This document shows positions 1 to 8,318 of a DNA stretch of 32,050 nucleotides, one piece after another. Source of the stretch: a virus. The stretch lies in the IMG/VR virus record IMGVR_UViG_3300035698_035450, positions 1 to 32,050 of that record; one strand, written 5' to 3'. The notes under the pieces are model-generated. The model had not been told where the DNA came from and searched no databases. It was given only the letters and a program-made list of their open reading frames with translations. The position numbers were made by a program, and so were the translations under genes. Position 1 is the first letter of the stretch. Every line of letters begins with the position of its first letter.

Positions 1-564
1 TCATTGCGTAAAAACTGTGAATTTTGTCACGCGGCTTTGTTTACACAGTTTCTCCCCTCCAGATGAACGCTCCGCCAGCCGCACAGCCCACAACACAAAC
101 CACCGCAAAGCCAAACGCCGACCTGGCAAACCAATCCCACCAACCCGCAAACGCCAACCGACCGACTTGCCCGATTCCTTGGCCCGCTTCAATCGCCGAT
201 CAACTTCTTCAATCAGCCAATCGACAATCTTATCGACATTCTCCCGGCACCACTCTGGCCCACGCGCATTCATCTCCGCGATGCGGCTTGAGCACATGCA
301 ACCTGCCTCAATGTCTTCGCCCGTCCAACGCTTGATAAGTCGATGTAACTGGGCACCGCAGCCGTTTTGGGCCAACCTTTTATGATGTTCTATTACGACC
401 GGATCGATGCGCCGTGGTTCCCGAGCGGGTCGCTTGGCTTCACAATTCTTGATCGTGGGCACGGTGCGTGGATGATCGGGATGCGGGCGATCTTTCCAGC
501 CGCAAAGCCGACAGATCCAGCCATGAACATCCGGCTCGAATTCGCAGTAGGTGTTCTCTGCCAT
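1..564 (-). CDS. Putative zinc-binding phage protein, function unknown
   Basis: A 187-residue protein whose TGA stop is the first three bases of the window. The N-terminus has a zinc-knuckle look (Cys7, the CRLC pair at residues 18-21, His28/His31, Cys41). A second Cys-rich block follows around residues 68-106 (GCG, GCMC, then GPEWC), and the C-terminal third is basic. I recognise the pattern GCMC...N.RGPEWCREN...IV.WL from hypothetical proteins near the tail genes of planctomycete-type phages; no function is known to me. Its ATG overlaps the stop of the upstream Cys-rich gene (TAATG), so it is translationally coupled and is the last gene of the tail operon visible here. Confidence 0.8.
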   Translation of the reverse strand: MAENTYCEFEPDVHGWICRLCGWKDRPHPDHPRTVPTIKNCEAKRPAREPRRIDPVVIEHHKRLAQNGCGAQLHRLIKRWTGEDIEAGCMCSSRIAEMNARGPEWCRENVDKIVDWLIEEVDRRLKRAKESGKSVGWRLRVGGIGLPGRRLALRWFVLWAVRLAERSSGGEKLCKQSRVTKFTVFTQ

Positions 565-1667
565 TATCCAACCGCCCTAAGCCTTGCCGGGACGCCGTTC
601 CAATCTGGTGCCTCTTCGCAATACTCGCTGGATATTTCCTTGTACACGTGACCGCTAAGATCTAAATTGCATAAACCTAAGCATCCAGGAACGAAATGTT
701 CATGACTGTTTCCAGGTTCAGAAAAGCTATATACCGTAATATGATCGTTGTTAGGGTTGTTCGGATCTATACATGCGTAGTGCATCCAAAATCCATAATA
801 CCGTTCATAGCTATTAACGGCGATGTTCAATCCACCGGTACATTTTCGCCTTTGCATATTTGAACAATCACAGGCATCTGACGTCCAAGGGAACTCGTCA
901 CCCGCGCCTTGGAATTCCCAGGCGGGATTGAAGCCGGGATTACACGAGGGAGCCCAGCCGTCGTAGCAAGCTTGCCATGTGCGAGAAAGTGTGTAAGATT
1001 GGCCATCTATAATCATCTCCAGCGCCGACGGCCCAGCAGTCATTGCCGGAATGCCCAGGCCATACGGGGTGTAATAATGGTGCACTTGCTCATGGGCTTC
1101 ACACATATCGTAAGTCGGGCCGGCGTATGGGTGAGACGTGATTGCACACTTGGCGCCGGAGCCGATTCCCGAGCAGGATACTTCCGTCAGTTCCAAATTG
1201 GAAATGTTCAAGCAATCGACGGGCCGCTCTTCTACGGCGAACTGTTTTTCCCATACATACGAATAACCGCACCAGCCATTTGTCCACCCCAGGGCTTCTC
1301 CATACTTGACTGTGACTTTATAATCGGACGAGAGAGTTAATCGTAAGGGAACCTTTGCCGTACACGAGGCTGAGCCGAAATACGGTAAATTCGTCTCCCA
1401 AACACAACCACCACCCCACACATGATGAGAGCCATTAATGTCGATGGTTACGTTGCCGACGACTACCACGGGCGCATCGCTGATGGTTACGATCCAGCCA
1501 GCGGGCGATTGGCCATCCTGGCAATAATTGCAAGTTCCAAAAGACTGTTCGCTACAGCAAGTATTATCCGCATCCGTCACGCCAAAGCGAAACTTGCAGG
1601 CCAAGTTCCGCTCGGCCTTGGGAAGAATCAACCCGCTTGCTCGTTTTAACCAATTTTCGGCACTCAT
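564..1667 (-). CDS. Cysteine-rich putative distal tail or receptor-binding protein
   Basis: A 367-residue protein with 21 cysteines, several in close pairs (CC at about residues 37-38, CDC near 280, CLGLC near 335), and many aromatic and Gly residues. There is no signal peptide and no family that I recognise. Its place after tape measure and two putative distal tail proteins suggests a tail-tip or adsorption protein; that is inference from position. The ATG at 1667 is chosen because it overlaps the previous stop (ATGA); a GTG 30 bases upstream in the same frame is a weaker alternative. The cysteines could bind metal or form disulfides once the virion is outside the cell. Confidence 0.8.
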   Translation of the reverse strand: MSAENWLKRASGLILPKAERNLACKFRFGVTDADNTCCSEQSFGTCNYCQDGQSPAGWIVTISDAPVVVVGNVTIDINGSHHVWGGGCVWETNLPYFGSASCTAKVPLRLTLSSDYKVTVKYGEALGWTNGWCGYSYVWEKQFAVEERPVDCLNISNLELTEVSCSGIGSGAKCAITSHPYAGPTYDMCEAHEQVHHYYTPYGLGIPAMTAGPSALEMIIDGQSYTLSRTWQACYDGWAPSCNPGFNPAWEFQGAGDEFPWTSDACDCSNMQRRKCTGGLNIAVNSYERYYGFWMHYACIDPNNPNNDHITVYSFSEPGNSHEHFVPGCLGLCNLDLSGHVYKEISSEYCEEAPDWNGVPARLRAVG

Positions 1668-2398
1668 ACTGCACAGCTCGCTTGAATCACATACCACTTA
1701 TCGCTCAACAAAGCGATCACCACTTTCGTTCCCGCGTCTAACGATTCGCCCGCGCCCAGTAGCCAGTCGTAGACGTCCAGATCGTCACCGCTATCGGTCA
1801 ACGGATCGCCCGACCAGATGGAAGCCTTGCATGTACTACCGACGTCAAGCGTAGAGTTGAGCTTCGCGAGTTTTAGATTGCCAGCACTGCAACCTAACCG
1901 TACAATGGCCCACCTGCTGCCTGTGCCCTCTTGGCTCCAGAGTATCTGTATGCCGCCATCGCCACAGTGCAACCTGGTCACATCGTCTACGTCGGGAGAT
2001 GCCGTGTGGCCCTCACCGGTGACCTTGGCCAATGTGACGCCGGATATTTGTGCATGGCCGAACTTGTCGGCCGCGATGGGCTCTTGTGCGATCACAATCG
2101 ACATGGCATCCGTGCCGGTGGGCGCCACGCCGATCATAGCAATCCCGTCGCGCAAAAAACCGGCGTCCTCGGGAGCGAAAACGGGCTCGGTTAGACTCAA
2201 CACGCCAAAGCGTGGGCAGTCCACTTCGGAGTCGTTGCGCACACGGATAATGGCCGTGTCGGAATTCAAGGGCTTCCATGACGGAATACGATTCTGCTGC
2301 CGCCCGCGGAAGTCGCGTGCCACGTCGATGAATGTATTGAACGTCTCGGCGGGAATCTTGAGTTTATCGCCCGTCGATACTTTGCGCAGATCGGCCAT
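1664..2398 (-). CDS. Putative distal tail / baseplate protein, function unknown
   Basis: A 244-residue protein, start MADLRKVSTGDKLKIP. It has no membrane segment or signal peptide and is rich in short beta-type stretches, with a repeated Gly/Asp-rich loop pattern. The opening motif (G.KL.IPA.T.N.FID.A) is one I associate with structural proteins at the distal end of tail operons in planctomycete-type phages, but I know no biochemical function. Its ATG overlaps the stop of the upstream gene (TAATG) and its own stop overlaps the next ATG, so it is coupled on both sides. Confidence 0.78.
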   Translation of the reverse strand: MADLRKVSTGDKLKIPAETFNTFIDVARDFRGRQQNRIPSWKPLNSDTAIIRVRNDSEVDCPRFGVLSLTEPVFAPEDAGFLRDGIAMIGVAPTGTDAMSIVIAQEPIAADKFGHAQISGVTLAKVTGEGHTASPDVDDVTRLHCGDGGIQILWSQEGTGSRWAIVRLGCSAGNLKLAKLNSTLDVGSTCKASIWSGDPLTDSGDDLDVYDWLLGAGESLDAGTKVVIALLSDKWYVIQASCAV

Positions 2399-3189
2399 TA
2401 TACTCCAATGCCTAAGAGTGAGAAGTCGGCGTACTCATAAACCTGCTCCACGTAAGCCGCCACCGGTTTCTTAATCAGCCGCTTGGCGCTGGTGTCTTCG
2501 GCGTCGGCATAGCTGAGCCAAAGATAATCCCAGCCACGTTTTTCCGTGATAGTGATATCGCCCAGGTCCAGATTGACGACGTTAGGGCTGGCGGCGAAGC
2601 GGTAGTTGATCGACCAGTTGTCCATGCCCGTCTTGGAACCCTGCGCGCCGAGAAAAAGAACCTCGCCGATGGCAAAGCCACGGAAGGGATAGAGGTTAAC
2701 CTTGCCGGTGAGTCCGAAAAGCGTTAGTTTATATGTGCCGTCGGCCAGCAGCGTATGGTCAAGATCGTGAGTCTCGCCGAAATTGAAGATGGGCGTGGTG
2801 ATATCCACACCCTCGACATTATCCTTGCTAACGCCGATAGCGCCATGGAAGTTGGGCGCTGTCTCTCCGGAGGGCGCGTAGGTGCCCACCGTATCGAGGC
2901 TCTGTGTAACACGTTGCGTGCCGCCCGAGGTATCAAAGGTCCAGGTCGACTCGCCCTCTTCGGGCTTACCGTAATTTACAGTGCCCTGCCAGGCGTATTC
3001 GGCCGTACGCTCAAGATGGGCCGTAAGGCGGGCCAGGTTATTGTACACCAACGGTGAAAACGCCAAGAGTGCGTCACCGGCCGCGATATCATTGTCGGTG
3101 CCCTGGACCAGAAAGACTAGATCCACGCTGGGATCCTTGCCGCCGGTCGTTTCGCGGCTTTCCCATTTTTCTGTGACTGTGATCGCCAT
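2398..3189 (-). CDS. Putative distal tail protein downstream of tape measure
   Basis: A 263-residue protein, start MAITVTEKWESRETT. It directly follows the tape measure gene (TAATG overlap), the place where siphophages carry the distal tail protein or tail hub. The N-terminus (TEKWESRE) and the repeated beta-strand pattern fit a tail-tip jelly-roll or hub component, but no catalytic or diagnostic motif is visible. Role assigned by position only. Confidence 0.8.
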   Translation of the reverse strand: MAITVTEKWESRETTGGKDPSVDLVFLVQGTDNDIAAGDALLAFSPLVYNNLARLTAHLERTAEYAWQGTVNYGKPEEGESTWTFDTSGGTQRVTQSLDTVGTYAPSGETAPNFHGAIGVSKDNVEGVDITTPIFNFGETHDLDHTLLADGTYKLTLFGLTGKVNLYPFRGFAIGEVLFLGAQGSKTGMDNWSINYRFAASPNVVNLDLGDITITEKRGWDYLWLSYADAEDTSAKRLIKKPVAAYVEQVYEYADFSLLGIGV

Positions 3190-5123
3190 TACCCAAACCT
3201 CATATCTTGGGCCTTCTGAACCAGCTTCTTGGTATTGGCCGCCGTGGCCTCGGTGGCCTGGGCCACTTTTTCCATGGGGCCGTTGGAGCTCAGCCCGCGG
3301 GCGGCCATGGCGTTGAAGGTGCCTTTGCTGCTGAGCTTGCTGAGATCGAACGCCAGATTGCCACCCGCTAAACCGGCAACAGTGGACGCCAGCTGCGGTT
3401 CTTCGATCGTCAGGTCGGCCTCTTCCTTGGCGGAACGTTTCTTAGCGGCAAGGGCCAACGCCTCCTGCCACTCACGGCGTGCCTGTTCTAGCTCGGCTCT
3501 GCCCTGGGAAGCCTGGCTGGACTCGCGTAGCTTACGACGACGCGTATCCTCGGCCAGTTGGTCCTGAGTGCCCTGGCGGTCGTTTTCGATCTCTTGCTGC
3601 TTGGCTCGTGTCTGCGCATCAATGTCTTCAACTTGGCCAGGCTGCATCTGTCGCTTATGTGCAAAGTCCTCTTTGAGATTCTTACGCACATCATCAACAC
3701 TGACACCCTCGATTACGGCAACAATGGGTGCGATCAGATCGGCCATCGATTCTGTGAAACCACTGTTGCTGAATTCCAGCCACTTTTTCTTCAAAAATCC
3801 CAGGGCCTCGACCCAGGCCGACTTGATCTTGGCAACCGCATCGGTAAAATACATGGCCAGGCCCATCACGCCGTCGGCCCAAAAACCCTTGAACTCGATC
3901 CACAGGCCAGCCAGCCAAGCCAGGCCAGCCTGCCAAGCTACCTTCAGCGAAAGCCAGAGGATGCGGGCGGCCAAAGCGATGTCGCCCGCAGCCAACGCGT
4001 CGGCGATGCCGCCCCAGGCCTTACTGGCCGAGGCTTCGAGTGCGGCGAATTTCTGGCTCAGCCAACCCAAGACCTGTTTACCGACCCCCGATGCATACAA
4101 AAAATACCCACCCAGGCCGATAAGGGCCGCCGCCACGATACCGATGGGCGAAACCAGCGCCAGAATGGCCGCCCCGATGCCACCCAATACGGCTCCCACG
4201 GTAGAGATAATCGTCACCAGACCGCCCACGGCCGCGCCAGCCAGGGCCAACGCACTGCCCAGGCCTACTAATACGGCGCCGGCGGCCGTAACCACGGCCG
4301 CAACTTTCATGATCGATATAATCGTATCCTGGTTGGCCTTAACCCAATCCATGGCCGGCCGCACAACGTCCATCACCCGCTTGGCTAAATCTGAAAGAGA
4401 AGGCGCCAGGGCCGCGCCCACCTGCATGGCTGTCATCTTTAACACGCCCCACAGCCGATACCAATCGTCCGTCAATTTAGCAGCCGCAGTAGCGTCTTCG
4501 CTGCTCATGACAAGGCCCAGATCCTTAGCCTCTTGCATCATGGCGGCCATGCCAGCTGTGCCGTCTTTGAGCATGGGCAGCATGGCCGTGCCGGAGCGGC
4601 CGAATATCATGGACGCCAGGGCCGCTTTTTCGGTTTCGTTAGTCATGCGTGAGAGCGCATCAACAGATTCCATATACAACTGTTCGGTGCCCTTGAGTTG
4701 CCCGTTGGCATCCTTGACATTAATACCTAATGCGCCAAAAGCGTCCGTGGCCGTCGACAGGCCGCGTGTGGCATCGTAGGCTGTGCGCTGCATGCGGCGG
4801 ATGCCGCCCTCCAGCGACGCTATGTCCGAACCGCCCAGTGCGGCCGCATGTCCAAGTTGCCCCAGGAACTCCACGGACACACCCACACGCCCGGACATTT
4901 TATCCAGGGCGTCCCCGGCGGCCATGAAGGACTTGACACTGCCCAGCAGGGGTGCCATCATGGCACCACCGGCGGCCATGGCCTTGGCGCCTATGGAAGT
5001 CAGCCCAGCGCCCCAGGCCTTTAACTTGGCCGAGGCCCGTTTGAGCCCGCGGGCCAAGCGGGTGTCGTCGGCGAACAGTTCCACAAACGCGCGTCCCGCT
5101 CTGATACCTTGGCTTGCACTCAT
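3189..5123 (-). CDS. Tail tape measure protein
   Basis: 644 residues. The N-terminal 250 residues are the Ala/Gly/Met-rich helical region typical of phage tape measure proteins (GMAAMMQEA, SMIFGRSGTAMLP). A long hydrophobic stretch lies at about residues 267-345, and a charged, probably coiled-coil segment rich in Gln, Glu, Lys and Arg at about 490-570. Tape measure proteins fill the tail tube, set its length and help DNA cross the inner membrane. By the usual rule of about 0.15 nm per residue the tail would be near 0.1 micrometre. The start overlaps the stop of the chaperone ORF (ATGA). It is the longest gene between chaperone and tail tip, as in other siphophages. Confidence 0.93.
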   Translation of the reverse strand: MSASQGIRAGRAFVELFADDTRLARGLKRASAKLKAWGAGLTSIGAKAMAAGGAMMAPLLGSVKSFMAAGDALDKMSGRVGVSVEFLGQLGHAAALGGSDIASLEGGIRRMQRTAYDATRGLSTATDAFGALGINVKDANGQLKGTEQLYMESVDALSRMTNETEKAALASMIFGRSGTAMLPMLKDGTAGMAAMMQEAKDLGLVMSSEDATAAAKLTDDWYRLWGVLKMTAMQVGAALAPSLSDLAKRVMDVVRPAMDWVKANQDTIISIMKVAAVVTAAGAVLVGLGSALALAGAAVGGLVTIISTVGAVLGGIGAAILALVSPIGIVAAALIGLGGYFLYASGVGKQVLGWLSQKFAALEASASKAWGGIADALAAGDIALAARILWLSLKVAWQAGLAWLAGLWIEFKGFWADGVMGLAMYFTDAVAKIKSAWVEALGFLKKKWLEFSNSGFTESMADLIAPIVAVIEGVSVDDVRKNLKEDFAHKRQMQPGQVEDIDAQTRAKQQEIENDRQGTQDQLAEDTRRRKLRESSQASQGRAELEQARREWQEALALAAKKRSAKEEADLTIEEPQLASTVAGLAGGNLAFDLSKLSSKGTFNAMAARGLSSNGPMEKVAQATEATAANTKKLVQKAQDMRFG

Positions 5124-5332
5124 GCTCTACCGTCCACAAAAACCGTCTTGAGAATAGATAAATCCTTGGCCATCACCCGCCTGCGAGGTTTTTTTGCGAT
5201 CACATCCTGCGGCAGCGGGTTGAAATCACGGGGATGTTTTAGCGGCGCGTCGGCCGTTTTGTTGGCGTTGTAGAGCATGGCCAGCACGTGGCTGGTGCAA
5301 TCCCAGGCCAGACGCTTGCGGCCTTGTGCCAT
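5120..5332 (-). CDS. Tail assembly chaperone, second reading frame (gpT-like)
   Basis: Read from the ATG at 5332 this is 70 residues, but the same frame stays open upstream to a stop at 5564-5566. It encodes protein-like sequence well before the ATG: WRFIYESAG (about 5380-5405), then VDPGPLTLRELAWMAQGR. That pattern (LTLREL.WMA.GR...AW..TS..LA...N) is the conserved second domain of the two-part tail assembly chaperones of siphophages, normally made as a -1 frameshift extension of the first ORF. No Shine-Dalgarno precedes ATG 5332. I think the working product is the fusion from 5353..5832 into this frame; an independent short product cannot be excluded. Confidence 0.8.
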   Translation of the reverse strand: MAQGRKRLAWDCTSHVLAMLYNANKTADAPLKHPRDFNPLPQDVIAKKPRRRVMAKDLSILKTVFVDGRA

Positions 5333-5352
5333 CCAGGCCAGTTCACGTAAAG

Positions 5353-5832
5353 TCAGAGGCCCGGGGTCGACGCCGATGATGCCGGCCGATTCGTAAATGA
5401 ATCGCCAACTTTCCCCAGCGCCGCTTCGATCTCGCGACTCAGACTCGGACTCTCGAGCCGTTGTCGGATCAGTTCGGCCGCCCGCTCCGCCAGGTTGTCG
5501 AACTTCGCGATCGCCGCCTTGAGGTTCTCCCTGTCGGCGGCACTGGGGAAAAAATCGACCAGTTCACCCAGCAGTGCTCTCTTGGCGTGCAAGATGGAGT
5601 CACCGCCCATAGCCTGGCCAAACTGTTCGTCGCTAACGCCCTCCATATCCGCCTGCGGCTTGCAGATACAGTATATAACGTCACACAGGAGAATGGGATC
5701 GACCATCAGCCGCTCGAGGATCTGCTTGACGTCCAAGAGGTCCTCGTTAAGCAGATCGCGAACACGTTTGACAGCGTCGACGTTGACGGCAATGGACCAG
5801 ATGCGGCCCGTTGTATCGGAAAAAGTTTTCAT
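5353..5832 (-). CDS. Tail assembly chaperone, first reading frame (gpG-like)
   Basis: A 159-residue mainly helical protein between tail tube and tape measure. The N-terminal pattern MKTFSDTTGRIWSIAVNVDA, then VKRVR..L..DLLD, LLCDVIY.ICKPQAD and GVSDEQFGQAMGGD matches tail assembly chaperones that coat the tape measure protein during tail assembly. A good ribosome binding site (AAGGAATATTATAG-ATG) precedes the start. The -1 frame at its 3' half encodes the second chaperone domain, so a minority of ribosomes probably shift frame here. The in-frame heptamer T TTT TTC (5548-5554) is a candidate slip site. Confidence 0.88.
   Translation of the reverse strand: MKTFSDTTGRIWSIAVNVDAVKRVRDLLNEDLLDVKQILERLMVDPILLCDVIYCICKPQADMEGVSDEQFGQAMGGDSILHAKRALLGELVDFFPSAADRENLKAAIAKFDNLAERAAELIRQRLESPSLSREIEAALGKVGDSFTNRPASSASTPGL
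5548..5554 (-). other. Candidate -1 ribosomal frameshift heptamer T TTT TTC
   Basis: On the minus strand, codons GAT TTT TTC of the first chaperone ORF form a perfect X XXY YYZ heptamer in the zero frame. The -1 frame has a TGA at 5566-5564 just upstream and is then open to 5120, so a slip here would produce a chaperone fusion. A second candidate is the run GGGGAAAG near 5409-5416, which contains the lambda G-T slip string GGGAAAG, but there only the Gly codon re-pairs perfectly in this frame. Confidence 0.5.
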
Positions 5833-5878
5833 CTATAATATTCCTTCCTCATTCTGATTTCCACATTCGACATTTCCA

Positions 5879-6319
5879 CTAAGAAACCGTGTACCACGCC
5901 GGCGGATGCTCGCTATAGGTGGGCTTGGCCGTGATGGGCACCTCCATGGCCTCGGTGAGTTGTTCCTCGCGGCCGAAACCAAAGACCTCCATGCTGGCCC
6001 GTAGTCCTTGCGAGCCACTGGTGGCGATATCACCGTCCATAACGGCGAACTCGATGGGCGTGTCAGCGAACCAGGCCGTGTGCAGGGCCGTGAAGTCAGT
6101 GTCATCCGTGTCGTAGACCATGGCCCATTCAAGCGATCCTTTCTTGAGCGAAGAAATGACCGCCTCCCAGCCGTTGTTACCACGCGTGGTGGCGTCGGCC
6201 TCGCCCTTCTCCATCTTCAGCGAGAGGTCTTTGATATTCTTCATCTCCGTCCACACGGGCGTTTCGTAAGTGCCCGTGTTGCGGTAGGTTTTGCCCTTGA
6301 GGCCGAGAATAGCGCCCAT
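5879..6319 (-). CDS. Major tail (tube) protein
   Basis: A 146-residue protein, start MGAILGLKGKTYRNTGTYET, with a strong AAAGGAG ribosome binding site. The pattern (tag-like N-terminus, 'VWTEMKNIKDLSLKMEKGEAD', 'TTRGNNGWEAVISSLKKGSLEW', and a late 'TPIEFAVMDG') is that of siphophage tail tube proteins of the TP901-1/lambda gpV fold. Its place directly before the chaperone and tape measure supports this. The protein would form stacked hexameric rings around the tape measure. Confidence 0.85.
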   Translation of the reverse strand: MGAILGLKGKTYRNTGTYETPVWTEMKNIKDLSLKMEKGEADATTRGNNGWEAVISSLKKGSLEWAMVYDTDDTDFTALHTAWFADTPIEFAVMDGDIATSGSQGLRASMEVFGFGREEQLTEAMEVPITAKPTYSEHPPAWYTVS

Positions 6320-6334
6320 GTCGTGGCTCCTTTA

Positions 6335-6766
6335 CTATAGAATTGAATCCCGCCACATGGCGGGCAGTTTGGGTTTTTCCTTGTCGAAAGCCGGGCCCAT
6401 GTAGGGCCGAGGCTTTATCCTGATCACTTTGCGTTGCTTGTCCGAGGTTCTCGAACGGCCACCGTGCTCCAGTGCCGAGGGCGCCTGGCCGCGTTTACTA
6501 CCCAGCCGCTTGGGCCCGATGACCACCGAACGCCGGGCCCGTTCGTAGGCGTAGAGGATAAATCGCTTCAACAAACCAGCGTGTGAACTGGGCGCCTGGC
6601 CGCTTGCCGACACACGTTTTCGTTTACGTATACTCTGTCTGGCGCCGCGTCGAACCATAAAACCAAACCGCGACAACACGCGCCGCTCGGCCTGCTGTGC
6701 GGATCGCTTAATCTTTTTTGTGTCTAATTTGAGGCCACGTAACTTGTTGATGCGAAAACCGATCAT
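6335..6766 (-). CDS. HK97 gp10-like tail completion / head-tail protein
   Basis: A 143-residue, very basic protein. The features R.VLSRFG..VR..ARQSIRKRK, then SASGQAPSSHAGLLKRFI, SALEHGG and PRPYMGPAF resemble the HK97 gp10 / minor tail completion family, in which a basic N-terminal helix is followed by 'G.P...tG.L', a central beta sheet and 'aRPfm.pAf'. Such proteins sit at the head-tail interface or tail terminator. The ATG overlaps the stop of the upstream gene (ATGA). Family assignment by motif memory. Confidence 0.72.
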   Translation of the reverse strand: MIGFRINKLRGLKLDTKKIKRSAQQAERRVLSRFGFMVRRGARQSIRKRKRVSASGQAPSSHAGLLKRFILYAYERARRSVVIGPKRLGSKRGQAPSALEHGGRSRTSDKQRKVIRIKPRPYMGPAFDKEKPKLPAMWRDSIL

Positions 6767-7122
6767 GTGGCACGCAGTACGCTTGTCAGGCGAACGGCTT
6801 CCACGGCGGCAACGCTCGTGGCCGCGTCCACGCTTGCCGCGGCCGCAACGTAGTCCGGGTCGGCCAAGGCCAACCGCTGCCGTGCTTCTTCTGCCAGTGC
6901 CGCTTTCCTGGCCGCCTTGATGGCCGGCAGTCGACGCTTGTTGATAGCCGTTTTCTGGATCTTGCTGGCCTCTTGCACTCGGCCGTTCTTGAAAACCCGA
7001 TATTGAACTGGAATTACCTGCGCCTCACGTATCCCTGCTGGGTTCTTTATCCAGTCAGGCGACGGTGCCTCGTGCAGTGATGTGCGAATTACGCCAGTCT
7101 CAGGGTTAAAGTAATCAGCCAT
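6763..7122 (-). CDS. Small virion-module protein of unknown function
   Basis: A 119-residue protein, start MADYFNPETGVIRTS, with a GAGGTGACATA ribosome binding site. The first half is beta-type with several charged residues. Residues 60-115 are Ala-rich and probably helical or coiled-coil (KAARKAALAEEARQRLAL). It lies between the LamG gene and the gp10-like gene, so a virion or fibre-associated role is likely. Function unknown. Confidence 0.72.
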   Translation of the reverse strand: MADYFNPETGVIRTSLHEAPSPDWIKNPAGIREAQVIPVQYRVFKNGRVQEASKIQKTAINKRRLPAIKAARKAALAEEARQRLALADPDYVAAAASVDAATSVAAVEAVRLTSVLRAT

Positions 7123-7131
7123 TATGTCACC

Positions 7132-7812
7132 TCATAAAATACTGCCGGCTGTCAGAATGCACGCCGGATGCTCTGTTGCACTCGTGCCGAAATTTGTAAG
7201 TTCAAGCCCGGCGATTCCCTCCTGCCATCCACCGTCCAGCGGGAGATACCAGTTTGGTCTGGCCCCAATATCCACAGCTCGCACACCGGTAGCCAATTCT
7301 GCAATCTTGTCCGCAAGCAAAGCACAATCCCACTTGGCGATTTCCGCCAGACTGCCAGCGAAAAAACCGGAACCGTCATGCCCGCGACCAAGTTGTGTTG
7401 GATTGGCTGAATTGACAGTTGTAATGCTCACTGTGGAAGTGGCGGTTTGCACCACCCCATCTAAATAAGTGCGGAGCGTCGAGCCATCGTATACGGCCGC
7501 CAGGTGGTGCCAAGTATCAACCGTAGTTACATCATTGGAAACAACCTCCACATAGCTGCCATTGTCAGCATCGAAACGAAACGTAATCCTGCTAGCAAAT
7601 GTTGGATTATCGTCACCCCACACCAGAACCGCCGTACTCCCCGCAACCCACGAATAACCATTATTTAATAAAAAACGAGGCGCCCCGCCCGATAAATCAC
7701 AACGTCGCATCCATAGCGAAAGCGTAAACGTGTAATCTACCGCCCCAAACGTCAGCGCCGCATGGTCGACAATCTCGATACGATCAGATGTGCCATTAAA
7801 ATTTCTAGCCAT
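7132..7812 (-). CDS. LamG / concanavalin A-like virion protein
   Basis: A 226-residue protein with the laminin G-like jelly-roll pattern: FNGTSDRIEI near the start, FTLSLWMRR around residue 30, then TWHHLAAVYDGSTLRTYLDG around residues 120-140, GSLAEIAKWD near 170, and a closing beta strand set. LamG/ConA-like modules bind carbohydrate or act as oligomerised decoration and fibre domains. Its ATG overlaps the previous stop (TGATG). It lies in the head-tail joining module, so it could be a capsid or neck decoration rather than a tail-tip adhesin; that is inference. Confidence 0.82.
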   Translation of the reverse strand: MARNFNGTSDRIEIVDHAALTFGAVDYTFTLSLWMRRCDLSGGAPRFLLNNGYSWVAGSTAVLVWGDDNPTFASRITFRFDADNGSYVEVVSNDVTTVDTWHHLAAVYDGSTLRTYLDGVVQTATSTVSITTVNSANPTQLGRGHDGSGFFAGSLAEIAKWDCALLADKIAELATGVRAVDIGARPNWYLPLDGGWQEGIAGLELTNFGTSATEHPACILTAGSIL

Positions 7813-8318
7813 CAGGTCACCGGCACCTCTATGGTCAAGTGATACAAACGTAAGTCGCCAGTCAAATTGTCGCCAATATCATTAGCCTTCCGACCGAACT
7901 TGAAGAATACAAGATCGCCCGCCGTCCAGGATCGGCTAAATGTCATTTCACACACATCCATGAGATGATCCATAGCAACGCCGTTATCGATAGCATCTTC
8001 AATAACCACAGTGCTAGAAGTCCAAGTCCCGTCAGTTGAATCGCCGTCGGCCAAGGCAAGAGTCTGTAACTCAAATGCCACGTCCGCCTCAGCCGGGGAT
8101 GCCGATGCCACTGCTGCTTGGATTGTGATGTCCTTGGTGGGGTCGTAGTTGCTCGGCAACCAGAAGCTACCCTGGATGTACTCCGGCGTAGTATCGTCAA
8201 ACACACGCACGGGGATGTCATTCACGCGTGACAGGGGCGCGCCGTTCGTCTCAGGTGTGGCCATGGCATATGCCGGCATCTGATAAACGGGCCGATAGTT
8301 GGCTCGACGGATTCCCAT
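7812..8318 (-). CDS. Beta-rich virion protein of unknown function
   Basis: A 168-residue protein. The ATG at 8318 is used because it overlaps the upstream TAA (TAATG) and sits 8 bases after GGGAGGT; a TTG two codons earlier is too close to that site. A likely jelly-roll region (IQGSFWLPSNYDPTKDITIQ, then FSRSWTAGDLVFFKFGR and LRLYHLTIEV) resembles phage virion or head-fibre proteins. It is coupled to the next gene (LamG) by a TGATG overlap. Function unknown; virion decoration is inferred from fold type and position. Confidence 0.75.
   Translation of the reverse strand: MGIRRANYRPVYQMPAYAMATPETNGAPLSRVNDIPVRVFDDTTPEYIQGSFWLPSNYDPTKDITIQAAVASASPAEADVAFELQTLALADGDSTDGTWTSSTVVIEDAIDNGVAMDHLMDVCEMTFSRSWTAGDLVFFKFGRKANDIGDNLTGDLRLYHLTIEVPVT

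Noticed and set aside
3568-4779. 403-residue plus-strand open frame
   Set aside because: Antisense shadow of the tape measure gene; composition dominated by Ala/Pro/Ser as expected from the reverse of GC-rich Ala/Gly codons.
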